Of a stretch of 64,000 nt of DNA, positions 29,297 to 43,014 are shown in pieces (position 1 is the stretch's first letter; each line of letters opens with the position of its first letter). Under the pieces are notes generated by a model, which was not told the DNA's origin, did no database searches, and saw only the letters and a program-made list of their open reading frames with translations. Source of the DNA: Chamaelirium japonicum (lineage: Eukaryota > Streptophyta > Magnoliopsida > Liliales > Melanthiaceae); contig CANTAL010000026.1 of the NCBI GenBank assembly GCA_947650365.1, positions 1,426,001 to 1,490,000 of the forward strand. Reading direction: 5' to 3'. The position numbers and the translations under genes were made by a program.

Positions 29297-30579
29297 AAAT
29301 GAATTAGAATGGATCGTACGAATGAAATAGAATGGATTAGAACGCATTGTACGAATGAATTAGAATGGATCATGCGAATGAATTAGAATGGATCGTGCGA
29401 ATGAATTGGAACGGATCGTACGAATGAATTAGAATGGATCGTACGAACGAATTAGAATGGATTGTACGAACAAATTAGAATGGATCGTACGAACGAATTA
29501 GTACGAACGAATTAGAATGGATCGTACGAACGAATTAGAATGGATCGTACGAAAGAATTAGAATGGATCGTATGAACGAATTAGAATGGATCATACGAAT
29601 GAATTAGAATGGATACATTCGACCGAATGAATTAGAATGGATCGTACGAATGAATTAGAATGGATCATAGGAATGAATTAGAATGGATCGTACGAATGAA
29701 TTAGAATGGATTAGAACGCATTGTACGAATTAATTAGAATGGATCATGCGAATGAATTAGAATGGATCATACGAATGAATTAGAATGGATCGTGCGAATG
29801 AATTAGAATGGATCGTGCGAATGAATTAGAATGGATCGTGCGAATGAATTAGAATGGATCGTGTGAATGAATTAGAATCGATCGTACGAGCGAATTAGAA
29901 TGGATCGTACGAACGAATTAGAATGGATCGTACGAACGAATTAGAATGGATCGTATGAACAAATTAGAATGGATCGTACGAATTAATTAGAATGGATACA
30001 TGCGAGCGAATGAATTAGAATGGATCGTACGAATGAATTAGAATGATTCGTGCGAATGAATTAGAAGGGATCATACGAATGAATTAGAATGGATCGTGCG
30101 AATGAATTGGAATGGATCGTACGAATGAATTAGAATGGATCCACCGAATGAGTTAGAATGGATCATACGAATGAATTAGAATGGATCGTACGAATGAATT
30201 AGAATGGTTACATTCGAGTGAATGAATTAGAATAGATCGTAGGAATGAATTAGAATGGATCATACGAATGAATTAGAATGGATCGTGCGAATGAATTAGA
30301 ATGGATTGTATGAATGAATTAGAATGGTTACATTCGAGCGAATGAATTAGAATAGATTGTACGAATGAATTAGAATGGATCATAGAAATGAATTAGAATG
30401 GATCGTGCAAATGAATTAGAATGGATACAATCGTGCGAATGAATTAGAATGGATCGTACGAATGAATTAGAATGGATCATAGGAATGAATTAGAATGGAT
30501 CGTGCAAATGAATTATAATGAATACATTCGTGCGAATGAATTAGAATGGATCGTAGGAATGAATTAGAATAGATCGTAC
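29297..30579 (+). repeat. F block
   Basis: F run with a cluster of GAACGAATT variants (29430-29600), truncated GAATTAGTACGAACG monomers near 29495 and GGATTAGAACGCATTG near 29335 and 29705. GGATCC lies at 30137. Confidence 0.9.
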
Positions 30580-30936
30580 GTACGATCCATTCTAATCCAT
30601 TCGTACGATCCATTATAATTCATTCATACAATCCATTCAGATTCATTCGCACAAATGTATCCATTCAAATTCATTCGTACGATCCATTCTAATTAATTCG
30701 CACGATCCATTCTAATTCAGTCGTATGAATGTATCCATTTTAATTCATTCATACGATCCATTCTAATTCGTACGATCCATTCTAATCCATTCGTACGATC
30801 CATTCTAATCTCGCACGATCCAATCTAATTCATTTGTACGATCCATTTTAATTCATTCGCATGATCCATTCTAATTCATTCGTATAATGCGTTCTAATTC
30901 ATTCGCTCGAATGTATCCATTCTAATTCATTCGCAC
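30580..30936 (-). repeat. R block
   Basis: Near-identical repeat of 28940-29296 at offset 1,640, with the same truncated monomers. Confidence 0.92.
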
Positions 30937-32104
30937 GAATGAATTAGAATGGATCGTACGAATGAATTAGAATGGATTAGAACGCATTGTACGAATGAAT
31001 TAGAATGGATCATGCGAATGAATTTGAATGGATTGTGCGAATGAATTAGAATGGATCGTACGAATGAATTAGAATGGATCGTACGAACGAATTAGAATGG
31101 ATCGTACGAACGAATTAGAATGGATCGTACGAACGAATTAGTACGAACGAATTAGAATGGATCGTACGAACCAATTAGAATGGATCCTACGAACGAATTA
31201 GAATTGATCGTAAGGATGAAGTAGAATGGATAAATTCGAGCGAATGAATTAGAATGGATCGTACGAATGAATTAGAATGGATCATAGGAATTAATTAGAA
31301 TGGATCGTACGAATGAATTAGAATGGATTAGAACGCATTGTACGAATTAATTAGAATGGATCATGCGAATGAATTAGAATGGATCATACGAATGAATTAG
31401 AATGGATCGTGCGAATGAATTAGAATGGATCGTACGAACGAATTAGAATGGATCGTACGAACGAATTAGAATGGATCGTACGAACGAATTAGAATGGATC
31501 ATACGAATGAATTAGAATGGATACATTCGAGCGAATGAATTAGAATGGATCGTACGAATGAATTATAATGGTTCGTGCGAATGAATTAGAATGGATCATA
31601 TGAATGAATTAGAATGGATCGTGCGAATGAATTAGAATGGATCGTACGAATGAATTAGAATGGATCCACCGAATGAGTTAGAATGGATCATACGAATGAA
31701 TTAGAATGGATCGTACGAATGAATTAGAATGGTTACATTCGAGCGAATGAATTAGAATAGATCGTAGGAATGGATTAGAATGGATCATACGAATGAATTA
31801 GAATGGATCGTGCGAATGAATTAGAATGGATTGTATGAATGAATTAGAATGGTTACATTCGAGCGAATGAATTAGAATGGATCGTACGAATGAATTAGAA
31901 TGGATCATAGGAATGAATTAGAATGGATCGTGCAAATGAATTAGAATGGATACATTCGTGCGAATGAATTAGAATGGATCGTACGAATGAATTAGAATGG
32001 ATCATAGGAATGAATTAGAATGGATCGTGCAAATGAATTAGAATGGATACATTCGTGCGAATGAATTAGAATGGATCGTAGGAATGAATTAGAATGGATC
32101 GTAC
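30580..32104. repeat. 1,640-bp tandem duplication, unit 2 (shortened)
   Basis: Repeats unit 1 through the GAACG variant cluster and the GGATCC variant (31662), with about 115 bp lost, then merges into an ordinary F array. The right edge is approximate. Confidence 0.8.
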
Positions 32105-32757
32105 GAATGAATTAGAATGGTTATATTCGTGCGAATGAATTAGAATGGATCATACGAATGGATTAGAATGGATCATACGAATGAATTAGAATGGATCGTG
32201 CGAATGACTTAGAATGGATTGTACGAATGAATTAGAATGGGTACATACAAATGAATTAGAATGGATACATTCATGCGAATGATTTAGAATGGATCGTAGG
32301 AATGAATTAGAATGGATCGTACGAATGAATTAGAATGGTTACATTCGAGCGAATGAATTTGAATGGATTATACGAATGAATTAGAATGGATCGTACGAAT
32401 GAATTAGATCGTACGAATGAATTAGAATGGATCGTACGAATGAATTAGAATGGATACATTCGTGCGAATGAATTAGAATGGATCGTACGAATGAATTAGA
32501 ATGGATCGTGCGAATGAATTAGAATGGATCGTACGAATGAATTAGAATGGATACATACAAATGAATTAGAAAGGTTACATTCGTGAAAATGACTTAGAAT
32601 GGATCGTACGAATGAATTAGAATGGATCGTATGAATGAATTAGAATGGATACATTCGAGCGAATGAATTAGAATGGATCCTACGAATGAATTAGAATGGA
32701 TCATAGGAATGAATTAGAATGGATCATGCAAATGAATTAGAATGGATACATTCGAGC
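30937..32757 (+). repeat. F block, 1.8 kb
   Basis: Up to about 32.1 kb it repeats 29297-30579 with roughly 115 bp lost (GGATCC at 31662 against 30137). A truncated monomer (GAATTAGATCGTACG) lies near 32401. It ends CATTCGAGCGATCC. Confidence 0.9.
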
Positions 32758-32845
32758 GATCCATTCTAATTCGTTCGTACGATCCATTCTAATTCATTCG
32801 TCGGATCCATTCTAATTCATTCGTACAATCCATTCTAATTCATTC
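32758..32845 (-). repeat. R block, about 4 monomers
   Basis: Four R monomers between core switches at CATTCGAGCGATCC and CATTCGTGCGAATG. One carries the unusual CGTCGGATCC core. Confidence 0.88.
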
Positions 32846-34129
32846 GTGCGAATGAATTAGAATGGATCGTACGAATGGATTAGAATGGATCGTAGGAATG
32901 AATTAGAATGGATCGTACGAATGGATTAGAACGTATTGTACGAATGAATTAGAATGGATCGTACAAATGAATTAGAATGGATACATTCGTGCGAAAGAAT
33001 TAGAATGGATCATACAAATGAATTAGAATGGATCGTGCGAATGAATTAGAATGGATAGTGCGAATGAATTAGAATGGATCGTACGAATGAATTAGAATGG
33101 ATACATTCGTGCGAATGAATTTGAATGGATCGTACGAATATATTAGAATGGATCGTACGAATGAATTAGAATGGATCGTACGAATGGATTAGAATGGATC
33201 GTACGAATGGATTAGAATGGATCGTACGAATGAATTAGAATGGATCATACAAATGAATTAGAAAGGTTACATTCGTGAGAATGAATTAGAATGGATCGTA
33301 CGAATGGATTAGAATGGATCGTACGAATGGATTAGAACGCATTGTACGAATGAATTAGAATTGATCGTACGAATGAATTAGAATGGATACATTCGTGCGA
33401 ATGAATTAGAATGGATTGTACGTATGAACAAATAAATTAGAAAGGTTACATTCGTGCGTTCCATTCTAATTCATTCGTACGAATGAATTAGAATGTATAC
33501 ATTCGAGCGAATGAATTAGAAAGGATCGTATGAATGAATTAGAATGGTTATATTCGTGCGAATGAATTAGAATGGATCGTACGAATGAATTAGAATTGAT
33601 CATACGAATGAATTATAATGGATCGTATGAATGAATTAGAATGGATCGTCCGAATGAATTAGAATGGATCGTACGAATAAATTAGAATGGATCGTCGGAA
33701 TGAATTAGAATGGATCATGCGAAAGAATTAGAATAGATCGTACGAATGAATTAGAATGGATCGTACGAATAGATTAGAATGGATCATACGAATGCATTAG
33801 AATGGATCATACGAATGAATTAGAATGGATCGTACGAATGAATTAGAATGGATCATGCGAATGAATTTGAATGGATCGTACGAATGAATTAGAATGGATC
33901 GAACGAATGAATTAGAATGGATCCATTCGAGCGAATGAATTAGAATATATCGTAGGAATGAATTAGAATGGATTATACGAATGAATTAGAATGGATCATG
34001 CGAATGAATTAGAATAGATCGTACGAATGAATTAGAATGGATCGTACGAACGAATTAGAATGGATCGTATGAACGAATTAGAATGGATCGTATGAATGAA
34101 TTAGAATGGATCGTACGAATGAATTAGAA
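32846..34129 (+). repeat. F block with one reversed monomer
   Basis: F run with a single R monomer at 33459-33480 that forms a 34-bp perfect palindrome with the next F monomer. Copies of the recurring module lie near 33835-33975. It ends GAATTAGAAATTCATTCG, a non-core switch. Confidence 0.88.
33462..33495. repeat. 34-bp perfect palindrome at a one-monomer flip
   Basis: A lone R monomer (CATTCTAATTCATTCGT) is followed at once by its complement in F. The centre lies at GTAC, 33477-33480. Confidence 0.92.
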
Positions 34130-36078
34130 ATTCATTCGTACGATCCATTCTAATTCATTCGCACGAATGTATCCATTCTAATGCATTCGTACGATCCATT
34201 CTAATTCGTTCATACAGTCCATTCTAATTCGTTCGTACGATCCATTCTAATTCGTTCGTACGTACGATCCATTCTAATCCATTCGTACGATCCATTCTAA
34301 TCCATTCGTACGATCCGTTCTAATTCATTCGCATGAATGTAAGTATTCTAATTCATTCATACGATCCATTCTAATTCATTCCTACGATCCATTCTAATTC
34401 ATTCGCACGAATGTATCCATTCTAATTCATTTGCACGATCCATTCTAATTCATTCCTATGATCCATTCTTATTCATTCATACGATCCATTCTAATCCATT
34501 CATACGATCCATTCTAATTCATTCGTATGATCCATTCTAATTCATTCGTATGATCCATTCTAATTCATTAGCATGAATGTATCCATTCTAATTTATTCGT
34601 ACGATCCAGTCTAATTCATTCGTACGATCCATTCTAATTCATTCTCACGAATATAACCTTTCTAATTCATTTGTATGATCCATTCTAATCCATTCGTACG
34701 ATCCATTCTAATCCATTCGTATGATCCATTCTAATCCATTCGTACGATCCATTCTAATTCATTTGTACGATCCATTCTAATTCATTCGTATGAATGTATC
34801 TATTCAAATTTATTCGTACGATCCAGTCTAATTCATTCGTACGATCCATTCTAATTCATTCGTATGATCCATTCTAATTCATTCGCACGATCCATTCAAA
34901 TTCATTCGCACGATCCATTCTAATTCATTCGTACGATCCATTCTAATTCATTCATACGATCTATTCTAATTCATTCGTACGATCCATTCTAATTCATTCG
35001 CACGATCCATTCTAATTCATTCGTACGATCCTTTCTAATTCATTCGAATGTATCCATTCTAATTCATTCGTACGATCCATTCTAATCCATTCGTACGATC
35101 CATTCTAATCCATTCGTACGATCCATGCTAATTCATTCGCACAAATGTATCCATTCTAATTCATTCGCTCGAATGTATCCATTTTAATTCATTCATACAA
35201 TCCATTCAAATTCATTCGTACGATGCAATCTAATTCATTCGCACAAATCTATCTATTCTAATCCATTCATACGATCCATTCTAATCCATTCGTACGATCC
35301 ATTCTAATCCATTCGTACGATCCATTCTAATTCATTCTCACAAATGTAACCTTTCTAATTCATTTGTACGATCCATTCTAATTCATTCGTATGATCCATT
35401 TTAATTTATTCACACGATCTATTCTAAATCATTCGTATGATCCATTCTATTTCATTCGCTCGAATGTATCCATTCTAATTCGTTCGTACGATCTATTCTA
35501 ATTCGTTCGTACGATCCATTCTAATTCATTCGTACGATCCATTCTAATCCATTCGTATGATCCATTCTAATTCATTCGTACAAATGTATCTATTCTAATT
35601 CATTCGTACGATGCGTTCTAATCCATTCGTACGATCCATTCTAATCCATTCGTACGATCCATTCTAATTCATTCGTATGATCCATTCTAATTCATTCGTA
35701 CGATCCATTCTAATTCATTTGCATGAATGTATACATTCTAATTTATTCGTACGATCCAGTCTAATTCATTCGTACGATCCATTATAATTCATTCGCACGA
35801 ATATATCCATTCTAATTCATTCGCACGAATATATCCATTCTAATTCATTCGTACGATCCTTTCTAATTCATTCGCACGATCCATTCTAATTCTTTTATAT
35901 GATCTATTCTAATTCATTCGCACGAATGTATCCATTCTAGTTCAATCGTACGCTCCATTCTAATTCATTCATACGCTCCATTCTTATTCATCGCACAAAT
36001 ATATCCATTCTAATTTATTCGTACGATCCATTCAAATTCAATCGTATGATCCATTCTAATTCATTCGCACAAATATAT
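34130..36078 (-). repeat. R block, 1.9 kb
   Basis: Contains CATTCGTTCGTACG variants near 34240-34265 and 35480-35520, the CGATGCAATC and GATGCGTTC monomers (35221 and 35610) and the ACGCTCC / TTATTCATCGC module (35930-36000). It ends AAATATATCGTACGAATG. Confidence 0.9.
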
Positions 36079-36521
36079 CGTACGAATGAATTAGAATGGA
36101 TCATACAAATGAATTAGAAAGGTTACATTCGTGAGAATGAATTAGAATAGATCGTACGAATGAATTAGAATGGATCATGCGAATGAATTTGAATGGTTCG
36201 TACGAATGAATTAGAATGGATCGAACGAATGAATTAGAATTGATACATTCGAATGAATTAGAATGGATCGTACGAATGAATTAGAATAGATCGTACGAAT
36301 GAATTAGAATGGATCGTACGAATAAATTAGAATGGCTCGTGCAAATGAATTAGAATGGATCGTACGAATGAATTGGAATGGATCCACCGAATGAGTTAGA
36401 ATGGATCATGCGAATGAATTAGAATGGATCGTACGAATGAATTAGAATGGATACATTCGTGCGAATAAATTAGAATGGATCGGACAAATGAATTAGAATT
36501 GATCGTGCGAATGAATTAGAA
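36079..36521 (+). repeat. F block
   Basis: Short F run with part of the recurring module (36170-36255) and GGATCC at 36380. It ends GAATTAGAATTCATTCATTCG, where an EcoRI-like GAATTC forms at a non-core switch. Confidence 0.88.
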
Positions 36522-37816
36522 TTCATTCATTCGCTTGAATGTATCCATTCTAATTCATTCCTTCGATCCATTCTAATTCATTCGTACGATCCATTCTAAT
36601 CCATTCGTACGATTCATTCTAATTCATTCGTACGATCCATTCTAATTCATTCTCACAAATGTAACCTTTCTAATTCATTTGTATGATCCATTCTAATTCA
36701 TTCGTACGATCCATTCTAATTCATTCGCACGAATCCATTCTCATTCATTCGCACAATCCATTCTAATTCATTCGTATGATCCATTCTAATTCATTCGTAT
36801 GATCCATTCTAATTCATTCGCACAAATGTATCCATTCTAATTCATTCGTATGATCCAATCTAATTCATTCGTATGATCTATTCTAATTCATTCGCACGAA
36901 TGTAACCATTCTAATTCATTCGCACGATCCATTCTAATTTTCATTCATACGATCTATTCTAATTCATTCGCACGAATGTATCCATTCTAATTCATTCGTA
37001 CGATCCATTCAAATTCATTCGTACGATCCATTCTAATTCATTCGTACAATCCATTCAAATTCATTCGTACGATGCAATCTAATTCATTCGCACAAATGTA
37101 TCTATTCTAATTCATTCGTACAATGCGTTCTAATCCATTCGTACGATCCATTCTAATCCATTCGTACGATCCATTCTAATTCATTCGCACGAATGTAACC
37201 ATTCTAATTCATTAATACGATCCATTCTAATTCATTCGCACAATCCATTCTAATTCATTCGTACGATCCATTCTAATCAATTCGTACGATCCATTCTAAT
37301 TCATTCGTACGATCCATTCTAATTCATTCGTATGATCCATTCTAATTCATTTGTACGATCCATTCTAATTCATTTGCATGAATGTATCCATTCTAATTTA
37401 TTCGTACGATCCAGTCTAATTCATTCATACGATCCATTCTAATTCATTCGCACGAATGTATCCATTCTAATTCATTCGTACGATCCATTCTAATTCATTC
37501 GCACGATCCATTCTAATTCATTCGTACGATCCATTCTAATTCATTCGTACGATCCATTCTAATTCATTCGCACAAATGTATCCATTCTAATTCATTCGTA
37601 CGATCCATTCTAATTCATTCGCACGATCCATTCTAATTCATTCGTACGATCCATTCTAATTCATTCACACGATCCATTCTAATGCATTCGTACGATCCAT
37701 TCTAATTCATTCGCACGAATGTATCCATTCTAATGCATTCGTACGATCCATTCTAATTCATTCGTACGATCCATTCTAATCCATTCGTACAATCCATTCT
37801 AATTCATTCGTATGAT
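36522..37816 (-). repeat. R block, 1.3 kb
   Basis: Its 36645-37045 stretch repeats 14548-14948 at a constant offset of 22,097 bp. CGATGCAATC and ACAATGCGTTC monomers follow (37070-37135). It ends at the GTATGATACATTCGTGAG joint shared with 19387. Confidence 0.9.
36645..37045 (-). repeat. 400-bp duplicated segment, right copy
   Basis: Partner of 14548-14948. It also shares the rare ATTCTCATTCATTCGC monomer. Confidence 0.85.
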
Positions 37817-38950
37817 ACATTCGTGAGAATGAATTAGAATGGATCGTACGAATAAATTAGAATTGATACATTCGTGCGAATGAATTAGAATGGATCGTAC
37901 AAATGAATTAGAATGGATCGTACGAATGAATGTGAATGGATCATGCGAATGAATTAGAATGGATTGTACGAATGAATTAGAATGGATACATTTGTGCGAA
38001 TGAATTAGAATGGATCGTGTGAATGAATTAGAATGGATCATATGAATGAATTAGAATGGATATATTTCTGCGAATGAATTAGAATGGATCGAATGAATGA
38101 ATTAGAATGGATACATTTGTGCGAATGAATTAGAATGGATCGTACGAATGAATTAGAATGGATCGTACGAATGAATTAGAATGGATACATTTGTGCGAAT
38201 GAATTAGAATGGATCGTGCGAATGAATTAGAATGGATCGTACGAATGAATTAGAATGGATCGTACGAATGATTTAGAATGGATCGTACGAACGAATTAGA
38301 ATGGATCGTACGAATGAATTAGAATGGATACATTCGAGCGAATGAATTAGAATGGATCGTACGAATGAATGAGAATGGATCATAGGAATGAATTAGAATG
38401 GATCGTGGAAATGAATTAGAATGGATACATTCGTGCGAATGAATTAGAATGGATCGTAGGAATGAATTAGAATGGATCGTACGAATGAATTAGAATGGTT
38501 ACATTCGTACGAATGAATTAGAATGGATCGTACGAATGGATTAGAATGGATCGTACGAATGGATTAGAATGGATCGTACGAATGAATTAGAATGGATCGT
38601 ACAAATGAATTAGAAAGGTTACATTTGTGAGAATGAATTAGAATGGATCGTACGAATGAATTAGAATGGATCGTACGAATGGATTAGAATGGATCGTATG
38701 AATGAATTAGAATGGATTGTGCGAATGAATTAGAATGGATCGTATGAATGAATTAGAATGGTTACATTCGTGCGAATGTATTAGAATGGATCGTACGAAT
38801 GGTTTAGAATGGATCGTACGAATGGATTAGAATGGATCGTACGAATGAATTAGAATGGATACATTCGAGCGAATGAATTAGAATGGATCGTACGAATGGA
38901 TTAGAATGGATCGTACGAATGGATTAGAATGGATCGTACGAATGGATTAG
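37797..38950. repeat. 1.3-kb duplicated segment, right copy
   Basis: Partner of 19370-20680. It includes the shared GGATATATTT monomer (38058 against 19631). Confidence 0.75.
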
Positions 38951-39452
38951 AATGGATTGTACGAATGAATTAGAATGGATCATACAAATGAATTAGAAAG
39001 GTTACATTCATGAGAATGAATTAGAATGGATCGTACGAATGAATTAGAATGGATCGTACGAATGAATTAGAATGGATACATTCGAGTGAATGAATTAGAA
39101 TGGATCGTACGAATGAATTAGAATGGATCATAGGAATGAATTAGAATGGATCGTGCAAATGAATTAGAATGGATACATTCGTGCGAATGAATTAGAATGG
39201 ATCATAGGAATGAATTAGAATGGATCATACAAATGAATTAGAATGGTTACATTCGTGCGAATGAATTAGAATGGATCATAGGAATGAATTATAACGGATC
39301 GTGTGAATGAATTAGAATGGATCGTACGAATGAATTAAAATGGATCGTACGAATGAATTAGAATGGATCATACGAATGAATTAGAATGGATACCTTTGTG
39401 CATATGAATTAGAATGGATTAGAATGGATTAGAATGGATCGTACGAATGAAT
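37817..39452 (+). repeat. F block, 1.6 kb
   Basis: Duplicate of the start of the 19388 block (offset 18,427 at both 37814 and 38058). It ends in a ten-base expansion, AGAATGGATT three times at about 39410-39440, then the non-core switch GAATGAATTCTAATTCC. Confidence 0.9.
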
Positions 39453-42400
39453 TCTAATTCCATTCAAATTCATTCGTACGATCCATTCTAATTCATTCGT
39501 ACAATCCATTCAAATTCATTCGCACGATCCATTCTAATTCATTCGCACGATCCGCTCTAATTAATTCGTACGAATGTATCCATTCTAATCGTACAATCCA
39601 TTCTAATTCATTCGCACGGTCCATTCCAATTCATTCGTATGATCTAATTCTAATTCATTCGTACGATCCATTCTAATTCATTCGTACGATCCATTCTAAT
39701 CCATTCGTACGATCCATTCTAATCCATTCATATGATCCATTCTAATTCATTCGTACGATCCATTCTAATTCATTCGTATGATCCATTCTAATTCATTCGT
39801 ACGATCCATTCTAATTCATTCGCACGATCCGTTCTAATTCATTCCTATGATCCATTCTAATTCATTCGCACGAATGTAACCATTCTAATTTATTCGTACG
39901 ATCCATTCTAATTCATTCCTAAGATCCATTCGAATTCATTCGCACGAATGTATCCATTCTAATAAATTTGCACGATCCATTCTAATTCATTCCTATGATC
40001 CATTCTAATTCATTCGTACGATCCATTCTAATTCATTCGCTCGAATGTATCCATTCTAATTCATTCGTACGATCCATTCTAATTCATTCGTACGATCCAT
40101 TCTAATTCATTCTCACAAATGTAACCTTTCTAATTTATTTGTATGATCCATTCTAATTCATTCGTACGATCCATTCTAATCCATTCGTACGATCCATTCT
40201 AATCCATTCGTACGATCCATTCTAATCCATTCGTACGATCCATTCTAATCTATTCGTATGATCCATTCTTATTCATTCGCACGATCCAGTCTAATTGATT
40301 CGCACGATCCATTCTAATTCATTCGAACGAATGTATCCATTCTAATTCATTCGTAAGATCCATTCTAATTCATTAATATGATCCATTCTAATTCATTCGT
40401 ATGATCCATTCTAATTCACATGCACAAAGGTATCCATTCTAATTCATTCGTACGATCCATTCTAATTCATTCATATGATCCATTCTAATTCATTCGTACG
40501 ATCCATTCTAATTCATTCGCACGATTCGTTCTAATTCATTCGTATGATCCATTCTAATTCATACACACGAATGTAACCATTCTAATTCATTCGTCCGATC
40601 CATTCTAATTCATTCGTCCGATCCATTCTAATTCATTCGTAAGCTCCATTCTTATTCATCGCACAAATGTATCCATTCTAATTCATTTGTACGATCCATT
40701 CTAATTCATTCGTACGATTTATTCTAATTCATTCGTACGATCCATTCTAATTCATTCGCACAAATGTATCCATTCTAATTCATTCGTACGATCCATTCTA
40801 ATTCATTCGCACGATCCATTCTAATTCATTCGTACGATCCATTCTAATTCATTCGCACGAATGTATCCATTCTAATGGATTCGTATGATCAATTCTAATT
40901 CATTCGTACGATCTATTCTAATCCATTCTAATTCATTCGTACGATCCATTCTAATTCATTCTCACAACTGTAACCTTTCTGATTCATTTGTACGATCCAT
41001 TCTAATTCATTCGTACGATCCATTCTAATCCATTCGTACGATCCATTCTAATTCATTCGCACAAATGTAACCATTCTAATTCATTCTTACGGTCCATTCT
41101 AATTCATTCCTACGATCCATTCTAAATCATTTGCACGATCCATTCTAATTCATTCCTATGATCCATACTAATTCATTCGTACGATCCATTATAATTCATT
41201 CGTACGATCCATTCTAATCCATTCGTACGATCTATTCTAAACCATTCGTACGATCCATTCTAATTCATTCGTACGATCCATTCTAATTCATTCTCACGAA
41301 TGTAACCTTTCTAATTCATTTGTATGATCCATTCTAATTCATTCGTACGATCCATTCTAATCGATTCGTACGATCCATTCTAATTCATTCGAAAGATCCA
41401 TTCAAATTCATTCGTATGATCCATTCTAATTCATTCGTATGATCCATTCTAACTCATTCGGTGGATCCATTCTAATTCATTTGTACGATCCATTCTAATT
41501 CATTCGCACCATCCATTCTAATTCATTCGCACAAATGTATCCATTCTAATTCATTCGTACAATCCATTCTAATTTATTCGCATGATCCATTTTAATTCAT
41601 TCGTACGATCCATTCTAATTCATTTGTACGATCCATTCTAATTCATTCGCACGAATGTATCCATTCTAATTTATTCATACGATCCATTCTAATTCATTTG
41701 CACGAATGTAACCATTCTAATTCATTCGTACGATCCATTCGTACGATCCATTCAAATTCATTCGCAAGAATGTATCCATTCTAAGTCATTCGCACGATCA
41801 ATTCTAATTTATTCGTACAATCCGTTCTAATTTATTCATACAATCCATTCTAATTCATTCTTACAATCCATTCTAATTTATTCGTACAAATGTATCCATT
41901 CTAATTCATTCGTACGATCCATTCAAATTCATTCGTACGATTCATTTTAATTCATTCGCACGATCCATTCTAATTCATTCGTACGATCCATTCTAATTCA
42001 TTCGCACGAATGTATCCATTCTAATGCATTCGTACGATTCATTCTAATTCATTCGCACGATCCATTCTAATTCATTCGTACGATCCATTTTAATTCATTC
42101 GTATGATCCATTCTAATTCATTCGCATGAATATATCTATTCTAATTCATTCGTATGATCCATTCTAATTCATTCGCACAAATGTATCCATTGTAATTCAT
42201 TCGTTCGATCCATTCTAATTCATTCGCATAAATATATCCATTCTAATTCATTCGTACGATCCATTCTAATTCATTCGCACGATCCATTCTAATTCATTCG
42301 CACAAATGTGTCCATTCTAATTCATTCGTACAATCCATTCTAATTCATTCGCAGGATCCATTCTAATTCATTCGTACGATCCATTCTAATCGATTCGTAT

Positions 42401-43014
42401 GATCCATTCTAATCCATTCGTATGATCCATTCTAATTCATTCTCACAAATGTAACCTTTCTAATTCATTTGTACGATCCATTCTAATTCATTTGTACGAT
42501 CCATTCTAATCCATTCGTACGATCCATTCTAATTCATTCGCACGAATGTAACCATTCTAATTCATTCGTACGATCCATTATAATTCATTCCTACGATCCA
42601 TTCTAATTCATTCGCACGAATGTATCCATTCTAATTCATTTGCACGATCCATTCTAATTCATTCCTATGATACATTCTAATTCATTCGTACAATCCATTC
42701 TAATTCATTCGCACGAATGTATCCATTCTAATTCATTCGTACGATCCATTCTAATTCATTACTATGATCTATTCTAATTCATTCGCTCGAATGTATCCAT
42801 TCTAATTCATTCCTTCGATCCATTCTAATTCATTCGTACGATCCATTCTAATCCATTCGTACGATCCATTCTAATTCATTCGTACGATCCATTCTAATTC
42901 ATTCTCACAAATGTAACCTTTCTAATTCATTTGTACGATCCATTCTAATTCATTCGTACGATCCATTCTAATTCATTCGTACGATCCATTCTAATTCATT
43001 CGCACAAATGTATC
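39453..43014 (-). repeat. R block, 3.6 kb
   Basis: Regular R array with GGATCC at 41463 and a TTATTCATCGC monomer near 40650. It ends CAAATGTATCGTGCG, a core switch made inside a 28-bp-type monomer. Confidence 0.92.

Larger units (their letters stand above)
28940..30579. repeat. 1,640-bp tandem duplication, unit 1
   Basis: R block plus F block. Both the left switch (28939/28940 and 30579/30580) and the R-to-F switch (29296 and 30936) recur at exactly 1,640 bp. Confidence 0.9.
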
